A stretch of DNA of 64,000 bases, from NCBI GenBank assembly GCA_018340805.1, contig JACMZG010001908.1, positions 33,165,403-33,229,402 of the forward strand, read 5' to 3'. The position numbers and the translations under genes are program-made. Of the stretch, positions 24,500 to 35,560 are shown piece by piece. Origin of the DNA: Microvelia longipes. Its lineage: Eukaryota > Arthropoda > Insecta > Hemiptera > Veliidae. Below the pieces are notes generated by a model. That model worked only from the letters and a program-made list of their open reading frames with translations. It was not told where the DNA came from and did not search any database. Position 1 is the first letter of the stretch. Each line of letters opens with the position of its first letter.

Positions 24500-25990
24500 G
24501 ACAAACAAGCACATAAAGGCGAGCGTAGCGAGCTCTAGTATTGTATGGTTATTTTTATTATTTTATACTCTTAAGAAGGTACTGATAAACATATACAAAA
24601 AGGCGAGCGAAGCGAGCCCATGATTTATATGCCTTGTTTAAAATGTTTCTCTTATAATAGATATTGACAAACAAACACATAAAGGCGAGCGAAGCGAGCC
24701 CTAGTATTGTATGGTTATTTTTATTTTATATTCTTAAGAAGGTACTGATAAACATATACGAAAAGGCGAGCGAAGCGAGCCCATGATTTATATGCCTTGT
24801 TTTAAATGTTTCTCTTAAAGTAGGTATTGCCAAACAAGCACATAAAGGCGAGCGAAGCGAGCCCTTGAATTTTATTTTAATTTTTTTTCTAAATTTAGGT
24901 ACCGACTAACAAACTTCTATAAGCGAGCGAAGCGAGCCCTAGAATATTATGTTATGTCTTTTCTCTATGCTATAAAATGAGGTTCTGATAAACCAATATA
25001 AAAAGGCGATTGAAGCGAGCCTTTAATTTTATGCCTTGTTTTAAATGTTTCTCTTAAGTTAGATATTGACAACCAAGCACATAAAGGCGAGTGAAGCGAG
25101 CCCTTAAATTTTGTTCTGTGTTTTAAATTTTCTCAAAAATTAGGTATCGACAAAAATATATATAGGCGAGGGAAGCGAGCTCTAGATTGTTATGTAAAAA
25201 TTTGATTCTATAGTTTGAAATTAGCTAGTACTAAACAAGCAGATGTTTACTTAAATTTTATGTTGTATTATAATTTTTTTTTTCTAAAATCAGTGCCAAC
25301 AGACACATATAGGCGAGCGAAATGAGCCCTAGTGAAATTAGTAAAAGTATGTTTACTCTGCGAAATTTGCAAATAACAAACATACAAATGAAACGAGCAA
25401 TACGAGCACTTATATATTTTGTGTAGATTCTAAATTAGGTACTGATTTCTGATACACAGAAACGCAAGCGTAGCGAGCTGTGGAATATTTTGTTATAACT
25501 TATTTATTTTTTCTAACATTAGGTATCGACAAATACTAACATATAGGCTATTGAAGCGAGGCGTAGAATATTAAGTATAAGTATGATTGTATAGTATTAA
25601 TACATTATATTTATGCAAATATCTGAGAAACCCTTATAATGCTTGCAATGCAAGCACTTTGACGGATTTTTGTATATATTGTTTATTAATTATTATTATT
25701 TATTATGTGTATATTGACTATTGTGAGGCCATAATCATATGAGGTAACCACAGAGTATGTGATAAAAAATATATAGCGAGCCTTATTCTTTACATAATTC
25801 ACTATCCACAAATGAGCCATTCTACTATTTATAATTATTAATATATGCAATCTAGCGAGCCCCTTTCTTACTATCATTATTATTAATATACCTAATCTAG
25901 CGAGCGAAACGAGCCCATTTTTATTTGTATTATTATTGCATGCAATCTAGCCTATTCTAAGAAATCTACCAAGCGAAACGAGCCCTAAAA
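24500..25990 (+). repeat. GCGAGCGAAGCGAGC array, period about 80 bp, diverging rightward
   Basis: The core GGCGAGCGAAGCGAGCCC or close variants occurs at about 24513, 24602, 24684, 24766, 24846, 24923, 25004, 25086, 25164, 25311, 25465 and further right with decay. Two unit backbones alternate: one with TGCCTTGTTTAAAATGTTTC and one with TATTGTATGGTTATTTTTAT. The backbones drift strongly to the right while the core stays recognisable. It follows directly on the 286-bp array. Confidence 0.85.
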
Positions 25991-25991
25991 A

Positions 25992-26457
25992 AACTTTCTA
26001 AGCCGAGGTTGGAAAATGAAAGGTTAAACACTTCAAAGTCTTACTGCTTGAGGCTTGCCTAGGGTGATCGATAACTGTATTTTGACTCCTGAGCCTTTGT
26101 TGAGTTCTACATTATAATCAGATATTCTTTGCCTCTAAGTTTGTTTTATTTAAGTTATGATAATAAGATTAGCCTATAATCTAAGTTATGGGCTATTTAT
26201 TTCAATATCATCTTTACTAAATTTAAAAGCAGCTGCAGCAACTTAAGTGAGAGTGCTGCTACCAAAGTAGGAGAACCTTTGAAAGGCTAGGACTTCACAT
26301 CTTAGAAGTATGTGCGTGACAAAACCTACCCACTGGGTTATCTTTAAAGATACTAATGGTATGGAGGTGTTTTCGGAGGTGACAGTTACCAGTCAGTAGT
26401 CCAGTTACTGTTCTACGGTCCTTTCTGCTTAGAATGAGGAGACTGGGTCCTTTTAAT
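25992..26457 (-). mobile_element. Non-LTR C-terminal fragment, copy 2
   Basis: Nearly identical to 10821-11242 in the same orientation, with an extra internal segment (about 26315-26370) that copy 1 has lost. Minus-strand reading of that segment gives LRKHLHTISIFKDNPVGRFC, the HLxxMGI...CRxC pattern found after RNase H in many non-LTR elements. It is inserted into the GCGAGC-motif array, whose units resume immediately on its right. Confidence 0.8.
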
Positions 26458-26940
26458 CTAGCGAGCGAAACGAGCCCATTTTTATTTATATTATTATTGC
26501 ATGCTATCTAGCCTATTCTAAGAAATCTACCAAGCCCTTTTTATTATGTATTATTGTAAATATGCACAGTCTAGTGCAACTCGGGACGTTTTTACAAAGA
26601 ATAATATTTTGTCACTGGGAGGGGCAGGGGCAGCGGCCCCCACCATAGAGCGTTAAAGAGGCCGAAGGCCTCCTTTTTTATTTTGTTGAGCAAAGCGAGC
26701 CCTATTTTATACCCATTAATAACTCATGTAATCAAATAAGCTTTAATGTTATATACAGAAATATTAATACACAACGGAGTCTAAAGAGCAAAGTGAGCCT
26801 TAAAATAAACTATGCTACTTAGCAAGCTAGGCGAGCTCTCTTTTAATTTTGGTATTTAAATTTTTGAATACCAGCTTACAAATTTTTCTCTATTTACTCT
26901 ATCTAGCGAGGCAAGCAAGTCCGTTTTTAAATATTTTTTA
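26458..26940 (+). repeat. Decayed right end of the GCGAGC-motif array
   Basis: Continues after the retroelement fragment with CTAGCGAGCGAAACGAGCCC and weaker cores (GAGCAAAGCGAGCCC, GAGCAAAGTGAGCC, GCGAGGCAAGCAAG). It includes a short GC-rich patch, GGCCGAAGGCC (about 26661), beside GGGAGGGGCAGGGGCAGCGG. Confidence 0.7.
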
Positions 26941-27066
26941 TTTAATGTATTCTTCTGACATGAGTATATAAAAATACAAAGTGATACCAAAGCAAAGATT
27001 ATGTAGTATACCTACATAATCTTTGTATCAAAGGTTACTGAGAAAAGTGTTTATTAAATTATTTAC

Positions 27067-27191
27067 TGTCAACACAATACAGAGGGAGATCACTGTGAGA
27101 AGTGTGCTAGAGGTTACCATGGTAACGCAACAATTGGTTATCCATACGACTGTCTCATCTGTGCCTGCCCCCTTCCCATGCCTTCTAACAA
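27067..27191 (+). CDS. LanA: LanA exon: LE repeat after the L4 domain, junctions unresolved
   Basis: Codons in clear laminin frame: [19 protein letters not shown], then [10 protein letters not shown], finishing the repeat opened at 15361. Then [13 protein letters not shown] opens the next. Frame-continuous sequence begins at TGT (27067). The bases before it end in TTATTTAC with no AG, and a stop in this frame lies 9-12 bases upstream. The only nearby AG (27081-27082, in AATACAG) would give the wrong phase from a phase-0 donor. The right end, AA/GTAAAT at 27191, gives phase 2, whereas the next exon needs phase 1. The exon content is certain; its borders are not. A small assembly indel, a non-canonical intron end (GT-AC) or a missed micro-exon are all possible. 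Confidence 0.85.
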
Positions 27192-27876
27192 GTAAATTAT
27201 TTTTATACCTATAAAGGAATTTATTTTATTAGATGATAAAATAAATTGATTTTATTAGATATATTGAAGGTTTAACGTTTTTAGTTGCTTCATATTGTTT
27301 TTGTGAAAATATAGTAGTTAAGATGTAATACCATAAATGATGATCATATTTGGTTTTATTCACCATCCTTTATATGGAAATTCTGGTAGTAGTTTGTGAA
27401 CAAATCAGGTGATTTGTTCCAGATCATCTATCATGCCACTTTCGTGTTCAGGGCATATTTATTTAACTATTGAAATTATTTAAATTAAACCAGATTATTC
27501 TGTCATTATTTATTTGGCAACCTAGAGTTCCATGAGCTTGCTCGAAATATGTTATCTTTGTGCAATGTCTTCCAAATTGAGGAGTTTGGAATTTCCAAAT
27601 TTCAGAGTTTTTTGTGTTTGTGTTAGACATCTTTAGATGTCTTAAGCAACCATCACCATTCACTATTTGTAATCTCTAATAACTATTACTTGCTATCAAT
27701 TTATTTATTTATTTATAATTTCAATAATACATTGTATACATTAAATTATTAAGAACATGAAATTTAAAAATTTCATGGAGCCTTGTGTCATGAGGGGTAG
27801 TATTAGTTAGGGTACAGTGTAATGTATTAACTTCATATATGAAATAAACAGTGTAATAAAATAAAAACTTCATATA
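27192..27876 (+). other. Intron segment before the satellite element
   Basis: AT-rich sequence with no recognised element. It leads to the TA target site and terminus of the large satellite-bearing element at 27877. Confidence 0.6.
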
Positions 27877-30800
27877 CAGGGTGGAACATTTCAGATGAAC
27901 ACCCCCTGCTAAAATGGTTAAAAATGGAGATAGAAAGTCGGAAAAAGTCTCCACCCCTAGGGAATCGACCTCAGTGACCTCAAATATGTTATTATTTTTT
28001 CGGTAACTATTTGGCATATATGGTAATTTTATTACCCGAAATGGTAATTCCTCGTTAACTTTAAAAAGTTAAATTGGAGCATACCATGATATGAACATTT
28101 TTAAAAACTACATTATGCTTTGAGAAATTTGATACCAATATCATAAAATTCCGGTAATTTTTCTACGACCTATTGTGTAACATACATACACACTTTTATT
28201 CTTGAAAATTGCCATATTTTTGGAACAACAAAATGCACACCCCAAGCTAAAATGGTTAAAAATGGAGATAGAGAGTCGGAAAAAGTCTCCACCCGTAGGT
28301 AATCGACCTCAGTGACCTCAGATATGTTATTATTTTTCGGTAACTATTTGGCAAATATGGTAATTTTATTACCCGAAATGGTAATTCCTCGTTAACTTTA
28401 AAAAGTTAAATTGGAGCATACCATGATATGAACATTTTTAAAAACTACATTATGCTTTGAGAAATTTGATACCAATATCATAAAATTCCGGTAATTTTTC
28501 TACGACCTATTGTGTAACATACATACACACTTTTATTCTTGAAAATTGCCATATTTTTGGAACAACAAAATGCACACCCCAAGCTAAAATGGTTAAAAAT
28601 GGAGATAAGAGAGTCGGAAAAAGTCTCCACCCGTAGGTAATCGACCTCAGTGACCTCAGATATGTTATTATTTTTTCGGTAACTATTTGGCAAATATGGT
28701 AATTTTATTACCCGAAATGGTAATTCCTCGTTAACTTTAAAAAGTTAAATTGGAGCATACCATGATATGAACATTTTTGAAAACTACATTATGCTTTGAG
28801 AAATTTGATACCAATATCATAAAATTCCGGTAATTTTTTTACGACCTATTTTGTAACATACATACACACTTTTATTCTTGAAAATTGCCATATTTTTGGA
28901 ACAACAAAATGCACACCCCCTGCTAAAATGGTTAAGAATGGAGATAGAGAGTCGGAAAAAGTCTCCACCCCTAGGTAATCGACCTCAGTGACCTCAAATA
29001 TGTCATTATTTTTCGGTAACTATTTGGCAAATATATGGTAATTTTATTACCCGAAATGGTAATTCCTCGTTAACTTTAAAATGTTAAATTGGAGCATACC
29101 ATGATATGTACATTTTTGAAAACTACATTATGCTTTGAGAAATTTGATACCAATATCATAAAATTCCGGTAATTTTTCTACAACCTATTGTGTATCATAC
29201 ATACACACTTTTATTCTTGAAAATTGCCATATTTTTGGAACAACAAAATGCACACCCCTTGCTAAAATGGTTAAAAATGGAGATAGAAAGTCGGAAAAAG
29301 TCTCCACCCCTAGGGAATCGACCTCAGTGACCTCAAATATGTTATTATTTTTTCGGTAACTATTTGGCATATATGGTAATTTTATTACCCGAAATGGTAA
29401 TTCCTCGTTAACTTTAAAAAGTTAAATTGGAGCATACCATGATATGAACATTTTTAAAAACTACATTATGCTTTGAGAAATTTGATACCAATATCATAAA
29501 ATTCCGGTAATTTTTCTACGACCTATTGTGTAACATACATACACACTTTTATTCTTGAAAATTGCCATATTTTTGGGAACAACAAAATGCACACCCCAAG
29601 CTAAAATGGTTAAAAATGGAGATAAGAGAGTCGGAAAAGTCTCCCCCGTAGGTAATCGACCTCAGTGACCTCAGATATGTTATTATTTTTTCGGTAACTA
29701 TTTGGCAAATATGGTAATTTTATTACCCGAAATGTAATTCCTCGTTAACTTTAAAAGTTAAATTGGAGCATACCATGATATGAACATTTTTAAAAACTAC
29801 ATTATGCTTTGAGAAATTTGATACCATATCATAAATTCCGGTAATTTTTCTAACGACCTATTGTGTAACATACATACACACTTTTATTCTTGAAAATTGC
29901 CATATTTTTGGAACAACAAAATGCACACCCCAAGCTAAAATGGTTAAAAATGGAGATAAGAGAGTCGGAAAAAGTCTCCACCCGTAGGTAATCGACCTCA
30001 GTGACCTCAGATATGTTATTATTTTTTCGGTAACTATTTGGCAAATATGGTAATTTTATTACCCGAAATGGTAATTCCTCGTTAACTTTAAAAAGTTAAA
30101 TTGGAGCATACCATGATATGAACATTTTTGAAAACTACATTATGCTTTGAGAAATTTGATACCAATATCATAAAATTCCGGTAATTTTTTACGACCTATT
30201 TGTAACATACATACACACTTTTATTCTTGAAAATTGCCATATTTTTGGAACAACAAATGCACACCCCTGCTAAAATGGTTAAAAATGGAGATAGAGAGTC
30301 GGAAAAAGTCTCCACCCCTAGGTAATCGACCTCAGTGACCTCAAATATGTCATTATTTTTTCGGTAACTATTTGGCAAATATAGGTAATTTTATTACCCG
30401 AAATGTAATTCCTCGTTAACTTTAAAATGTTAAATTGGAGCATACCATGATATGTACATTTGAAAACTACATTATGCTTTGAGAAATTTGATACCAATAT
30501 CATAAAATTCCGGTAATTTTTCTACAACCTATTGTGTATCATACATACACACTTTTATTCTTGAAAATTGCCATATTTTTGGAACAACAAAATGCACACC
30601 CTTGCTAAAATGGTTAAAAATGGAGATAGAGAGTCGGAAAAAGTCTCCACCCTAGGTAATCACTCTCAGTGACCTCAAATATGTCATTATTTTTTTTGGT
30701 GAAACTATTTGGCAATATGGTAATTTTTACCCGAAATGGTAATTCCTCGTTAACATTAAAAAGTTAAATTGGAGCATACCATGATATGAACATTTTTGAA

Positions 30801-31580
30801 AACTACATTATGCTTTGAGAAATTTGATACCAATATCATAAAATTCCGGTAATTTTCTACGACCTATTGTGTAACATACATACACACTTTTATTCTTGAA
30901 AATTGCCATATTTTTGGAACAACAAAATGCACACCCCCTGCTAAAATGGTTAAAAATGGAGATAGAGAGTCGGAAAAAGTCTTCACCCCTAGGTAATCGA
31001 CCTCAGTGACCTCAAAATGTCATTATTTTTTCGGTAACTATTTGGGCAAATATGGTAATTTTATTACCGAAATGGTAATTCCTCGGTAACTTTAAAAAAG
31101 TTAAATTGGAGCATACCATGATATGAACATTTTTTGAAAACTACATTATGCTTTGAGAAATTTGATACCAATATCATAAAATTCCGGTAATTTTTCTACG
31201 ACCTATTGTGTAACATACATACACACTTTTATTCTTGAAAATTGCCATATTTTTGGAACAACAAAATGCACACCCCCTGCTAAAATGGTTAAAAATGGAG
31301 ATAGAGAGTCGGAAAAAGTCTCTACCCTAGGTAATCGACCTCAGTGACCTCAATATGTCATTATTTTTTCGGTAACTATTTGGCAAATATGGTAATTTTA
31401 TTACCCGAAATGGTAATTCCTCGGTAACTTTAAAAAGGTTAAATTGGAGCATACCATGATATGAACATTTTTGAAAATTACATTATGTTCTGAGAAATTT
31501 GATACCAATATCATAAAATTCCGGTAATTTTTCTACGACCTATTGTGTAACATACATACACACTGTTATGTTTGAAAATT
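27877..31580 (+). repeat. 337-bp satellite array, 11 direct copies, inside a CAGGGTGG-ended element (left half)
   Basis: The left terminus is TA-CAGGGTGGAACATTTCAG. Units then repeat with GCTAAAATGGTTAAAAATGG at 27908, 28246, 28583, 28922, 29261, 29600, 29934, 30269, 30604, 30940 and 31279 (spacing 334-339). Private variants recur every fourth unit. Units 1 and 5 share AGAAAGTCGG, AGGGAATCGACC and GGCATATATGG. Units 2, 3, 6 and 7 share ACCCCAAGC. Units 4 and 8 share AAAATGTTAAATT, GATATGTACAT and TGTGTATCATACA. Period of the higher-order unit is about 1,350 bp. Minus-strand open frames beginning MPNSYRKNN are array translations. Confidence 0.93.
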
Positions 31581-31739
31581 GATAAGGGGTAATAAATTTT
31601 CTTACTAGTACTTACATATTATTAACTCTTGAAGATAATTTTATTATGTTCGAATAAATTTGTTGTGTTTTATTTTTATAAAATGGTTCAGAATCAGACG
31701 ATGTCAGCAAGAAAATGGGCAACTTTTTGAACACCTTCC

Positions 31740-32275
31740 TAAAATAACCTAAATTTCTTAATCCTTCCCTATATCTTTGTATCTAGTAATCTAGACTCTC
31801 CTCAAATCCTATCTAAGTCCTAAATTAATTATTCTAAAGTTATTAACCTATCTATAAAGTTACTTATCCAATTTACTCCCCCAAATCTATCAAAACTAAT
31901 TAAAACTTCTTAATCCTCAAATATCACAATCTATCTACACCCCCCCCCCCCAAATCTCTTCAAAAACTAATTTATAACTATCTAATCTATCTCAAATATC
32001 ACATCTATCTACACCCCCCCCAAATCTCTTAAAAAACTAATTTATAACTCTAATCTATCTCAAATATACAATTACTCTCCCATCTATTCAAAAAACTAAT
32101 TTATATAATATCTAATCTATCAAATATGACATCTATCTCTCCCCCCCCATCTACTCAAAAAAGTTATTTATAACTATCTATCTATCTCTCAAATATCACA
32201 TCTATCTATAAACCCCCCCCATCCCCAATAATCTATTCAAAAACTTATTTCTAACTCTCTAATCTATTGTCTATC
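31740..32275 (+). repeat. Pyrimidine-rich minisatellite between the two opposed arrays
   Basis: Irregular units of about 70 bp built from TAATCTATCTCAAATATCAC, ATCTATCTACACC, a C-run of 7-12, and AAATCTCTTCAAAAACTAAT. It occupies the centre between the direct and inverted arms of the 337-bp satellite. One strand is almost purine-free in places. Confidence 0.8.
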
Positions 32276-32289
32276 TGCTATGCATGTAT

Positions 32290-33537
32290 GTTACACATAG
32301 GCATAATGTAGTTTTCAAAAATGTTCATATCATGGTATGTCCAATTTAACTTTTAATGTTAACGAGGAATTACCATTGGGTAATAAAATTACCATATTTG
32401 CCAAATAGTTACCGAAAAAATAATAACATATCTGAGGTCACTGAGGTCGATATACCTAGGGTGGAGACTTTTTCCGACTTCTTCTATCCCATTTTTACCA
32501 TTTTAGCAGGGTGTGTGCATTTTGTGTGTCCAAAAATATGGCAATTTCAAGAATAAAAGTGTGTATGTATGTTACAAAATAGTCGTAGAAAAATTACCGG
32601 ATTTTATGATATTGGTATCAAATTTTCTCAAAGCATAATGTAGTTTTAAAAAAAATGTTCATATCATGGTATGCTCCAATTTAACTTTTTAAAGTTAACG
32701 AGGATTACCATTTCGGTAATAAAATTACATATTTGCCAAATAGTTACCGAAAAAATAATAACATATCTGAGGTCACTGAGGTCGTACCTAGGGGTGGAGA
32801 CTTTTTCCGATCTCTATATCCATTTAACCATTTTAGCAGGGGTGTGCATTTTGTTGTTCAAAAATATGGCAATTTTCAAGAATAAAAGTGTGTATGTATG
32901 TTACACAATAGGTCGTAGAAAATTTACCGGAATTTTATGATATTGGTATCAATTTCTCAAGCATAATGTAGTTTTAAAATGTTCATATCATGGTATGCTC
33001 AATTTAACTTTTTAAAGTTAACGAGGAATTACCATTTCGGGGTAATAAAATTACCATATTTGCCAAATAGTTACCGAAAAAATAATAACATATCTGAGGT
33101 CACTGAGGTCGATTACCTACGGGTGGAGACTTTTTCCGACTCTCTATCTCCATTTTTAACCATTTTAGCTTGGGGTGTGCATTTTGTTGTTCCAAAAATA
33201 TGGCAATTTTCAAGAATAAAAGTGTGTATGTATGTTACAAAATAGGTCGTAGAAAAATTACCGGAATTTTATGATATTGGTATCAAATTTCTCAAAGCAT
33301 AATGTAGTTTTTAAAAATGTTCATATCATGGTATGCTCCAATTTAACTTTTAAAGTTAACGAGGAATTACCATTTCGGGTAATAAAATTACCATATTTGC
33401 CAAATAGTTACCGAAAAAATAATAACATATTTGAGGTCACTGAGGTCGATTCCCTAGGGGTGGAGACTTTTTCCGACTCTCTATCTCCATTTTTAACCAT
33501 TTTAGCAGGGGGTGTGCATCTGAAATGTTCCACCCTG
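32290..33537 (-). repeat. 337-bp satellite, inverted arm (about four copies), and right terminus of the CAGGGTGG element
   Basis: The same unit as 27.9-31.6 kb in the opposite orientation: ACCATTTTAGCAGGG-type junctions at about 32500, 32830, 33158 and 33496. The right end is CTGAAATGTTCCACCCTG-TA at 33537-33539, the exact inverse of the left terminus at 27877. The whole 5.66-kb interval therefore looks like one element with TA target-site copies and inverted termini. Plus-strand open frames here (32356-33570) repeat the peptide YLPNSYRKNN and are not genes. Confidence 0.9.
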
Positions 33538-33541
33538 TATA

Positions 33542-33890
33542 AATTACCAATAACAATCTCTTTAAAGTAAAAATTACCTAACTTTCTTTTACATAGTCCT
33601 TAATCATCAGATTTTGCATGTATTTACAAATTATTAGTGGTTATTTTTGTTTGAAGGTGGTTACTATTGGTTGAAAGTGGTTATTGTTGGTTAAAAAATG
33701 ATTGTTTACTTTTACACCGTATAAAGTAAAAATACCAAAATTTGACAACAAATGTGAAAGAGGGGCAGAAAAGATCAATAAGTTTTTAATTAATTTCACA
33801 ATTTATGTATTAATTTAGCATTTAGTGATTTGTGCATTAATTAATTTTTTTGTTATATCCTTGAATTCAATCAATGGCGTTGCATATTAG
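33542..33890 (+). other. Intron end with short GGTTATT repeats
   Basis: Contains three or four imperfect copies of GTGGTTATTGTTGGTT (about 33635-33700). The 3' end offers two AGs, at 33889-33890 and 33895-33896; both give the same reading phase. Confidence 0.55.
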
Positions 33891-34013
33891 TTGCAGATTC
33901 ATGTGATATGAGTGAAGATAATGAAGAGATATCCTGTGACTGCCAGCCTGGATATACTGGCTACAGATGTCAGTCGTGTGCCAATGGATTCTATGGTCGT
34001 CCAGAAGAAATAG
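33891..34013 (+). CDS. LanA: LanA exon: LE repeat, middle part
   Basis: Reads ADSCDMSEDNEEISCDCQPG, then YTGYRCQSCANGFYGRPEEI. It supplies six cysteines of the repeat opened at 27.18 kb and closed at 38.19 kb. Donor G/GTAATA follows 34013 (phase 1 out). Of two possible acceptors I chose the one ending at 33890, because the family usually has a short NNFA-like run before SCD, here (x)TT-GCA-GAT. Either acceptor requires an incoming phase of 1, but the previous exon ends in phase 2. The coding content is secure; the 5' border is not. Confidence 0.88.
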
Positions 34014-34950
34014 GTAATATTACTATAATAAATTTTGTAAAGATTTCTAAAACATTACAAGAGATTTGGCTAAGAAACAATTTCCAACTTTTTAATGGTC
34101 TTGTAAAATATAAATTAAAAATTTGTGTAAAAAGGAAACTGATACGGTTAAAAAAATTATCTTTAATCATTATACTGTTAGTAGTAAAGCATAATATATG
34201 AAGCGAATAATTCCAGTGAAATCATAATTATTTATTGTAACCATTTGGTCACTAAAAGTCCTCAAACTAACAACCTAAGCTATTTTGATGTGCTTGAATA
34301 ATTAATAAGTAATAAAATATAAATATAGTATGAATACACAGGTAAATTTTTTTTATTATTTTTTTTTAAATTAAAAATAATGTATATTGTGCAATTTTAC
34401 CTTTTTATTATTTTAGATTTATTGCAATTTAACCTAGCCTCAGTAATCTAAGTATACTTATTTTTTTTACCTAATTATTTTAAACTTTTTATTATTAACT
34501 TTCATTTATTCTTTTTTTCATTTCTTAAGGAATTCTCTAATTTTGTAAACAAAAGTTTGTGTTATATTTTTGTCAATTTACTCGTTTAATGTCTTAAAAT
34601 TTTTCTCTAAATTATTATTACTTTTTGTTTCATACATTTTATTATTTTTACTTAATGTTTTCTTTTATAACCATAATTTTTGTGGGTAATTTCATGTAAA
34701 TAAATAAATAATTAAAACTGGCACCTAGAGCTAGGATACGTCTGGAATAGGGGTGGGATTCATGGACGACAGTGGTGAGTTAGAGTTGTGTATGGAAATA
34801 TAGAGCAGAGATATGGGGAGTCTGTGATGTATGGTGACATTATTTTATAATAGTTTAGATGGTGTTACATTGAACTTTTACCAAAACAATGTTTTTACAC
34901 TTTTACTTTTCCTCTCTTATATAGGCATATAGAAAAAGTATTGTGTTTGC
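34014..34950 (+). other. Intron segment, AT-rich, no recognised element
   Basis: T-rich tracts and low-complexity sequence. A short GC-richer patch at 34720-34820 is unassigned. Confidence 0.6.
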
Positions 34951-34959
34951 AAATAAATC

Positions 34960-35560
34960 TGAAACCAGGATTTCTTTTGAACTCTCCCTTTCCTGTGTTT
35001 TTAAGACCTCCTTAGTGAGTTTCACAAAGTTTTCTGCATGTGTGTGTGTGCCTGTTATCATCATATGTCCCAGTGTATTTATGCTAAAGAGTGAAAACTT
35101 GGTACAAAATTCAATCCAGATAATTCTTTCGAAAATTCATGGAAAAATGTTTGGATTGATTTGAGATGAGGCACTCATGTCATAAATAAGATGTATGTGC
35201 TAGGTTTCATCTAATTTTCATCATTATATACGATGTGGTTTATGTATTCGAAAATTGAGTTGAAAATAATCCAATTGAGTTGAAATTTGGTTCCATTTTC
35301 GTTTTAGTATGGCAAGTATGTCTTTAGATTTCTTTGCTTCATAAAAGTTAAGCAGCATCGAGCATGGTCATTACCTGGATGAGTGACCACAGGGAATAAA
35401 TATAATTTATTTACTTGTTTAAATTTTCCCAGACAATTAAATAAATGTCCAAAGACATATCACAAAATAGATTTGGTGACTTTTATACTCTAAGGACGAG
35501 CGAAGCAAATCCAATGTGTTGAGGAAATATTCCGAGGTACCCCATGCTAGATCTTTTACT
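34960..35560 (+). repeat. Dispersed repeat with 5S-rRNA-like module, copy A
   Basis: Head: CCTGTGTTTTTAAGACCTCC, TGTGTGTGTGCCTGTTATCA, then AAACTTGGTACAAAATTCAA. Middle: CCAATTGAGTTGAAATTTGG. A block at 35344-35395 (AAAGTTAAGCAGCATCGAGC, ACCTGGATGAGTGACCAC) closely resembles the internal promoter region of 5S rRNA (AAGTTAAGC...GGATGGGTGACC). Tail: GGACGAGCGAAGCAAATCC, then GTTGAGGAAATATTCCGAGGT. Likely a SINE of the 5S-derived (SINE3-like) kind or a composite. Non-coding. Confidence 0.8.

Noticed and set aside
24500..26940. Bacterial contamination suggested by the GC-rich GCGAGCGAAGCGAGC core
   Set aside because: The core is embedded in AT-rich tandem units that continue into LanA intron sequence and recur in several host repeat families, so it is part of the host genome.
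27023..27214. Open frame over the 27.1-kb LanA exon
   Set aside because: It is in a different frame from the laminin cysteine pattern. The laminin frame is the one supported by family motifs.
27721..33570. Repeated small proteins starting MPNSYRKNN
   Set aside because: They are translations of the 337-bp satellite in both arms, with frame breaks at indels and no independent coding evidence.
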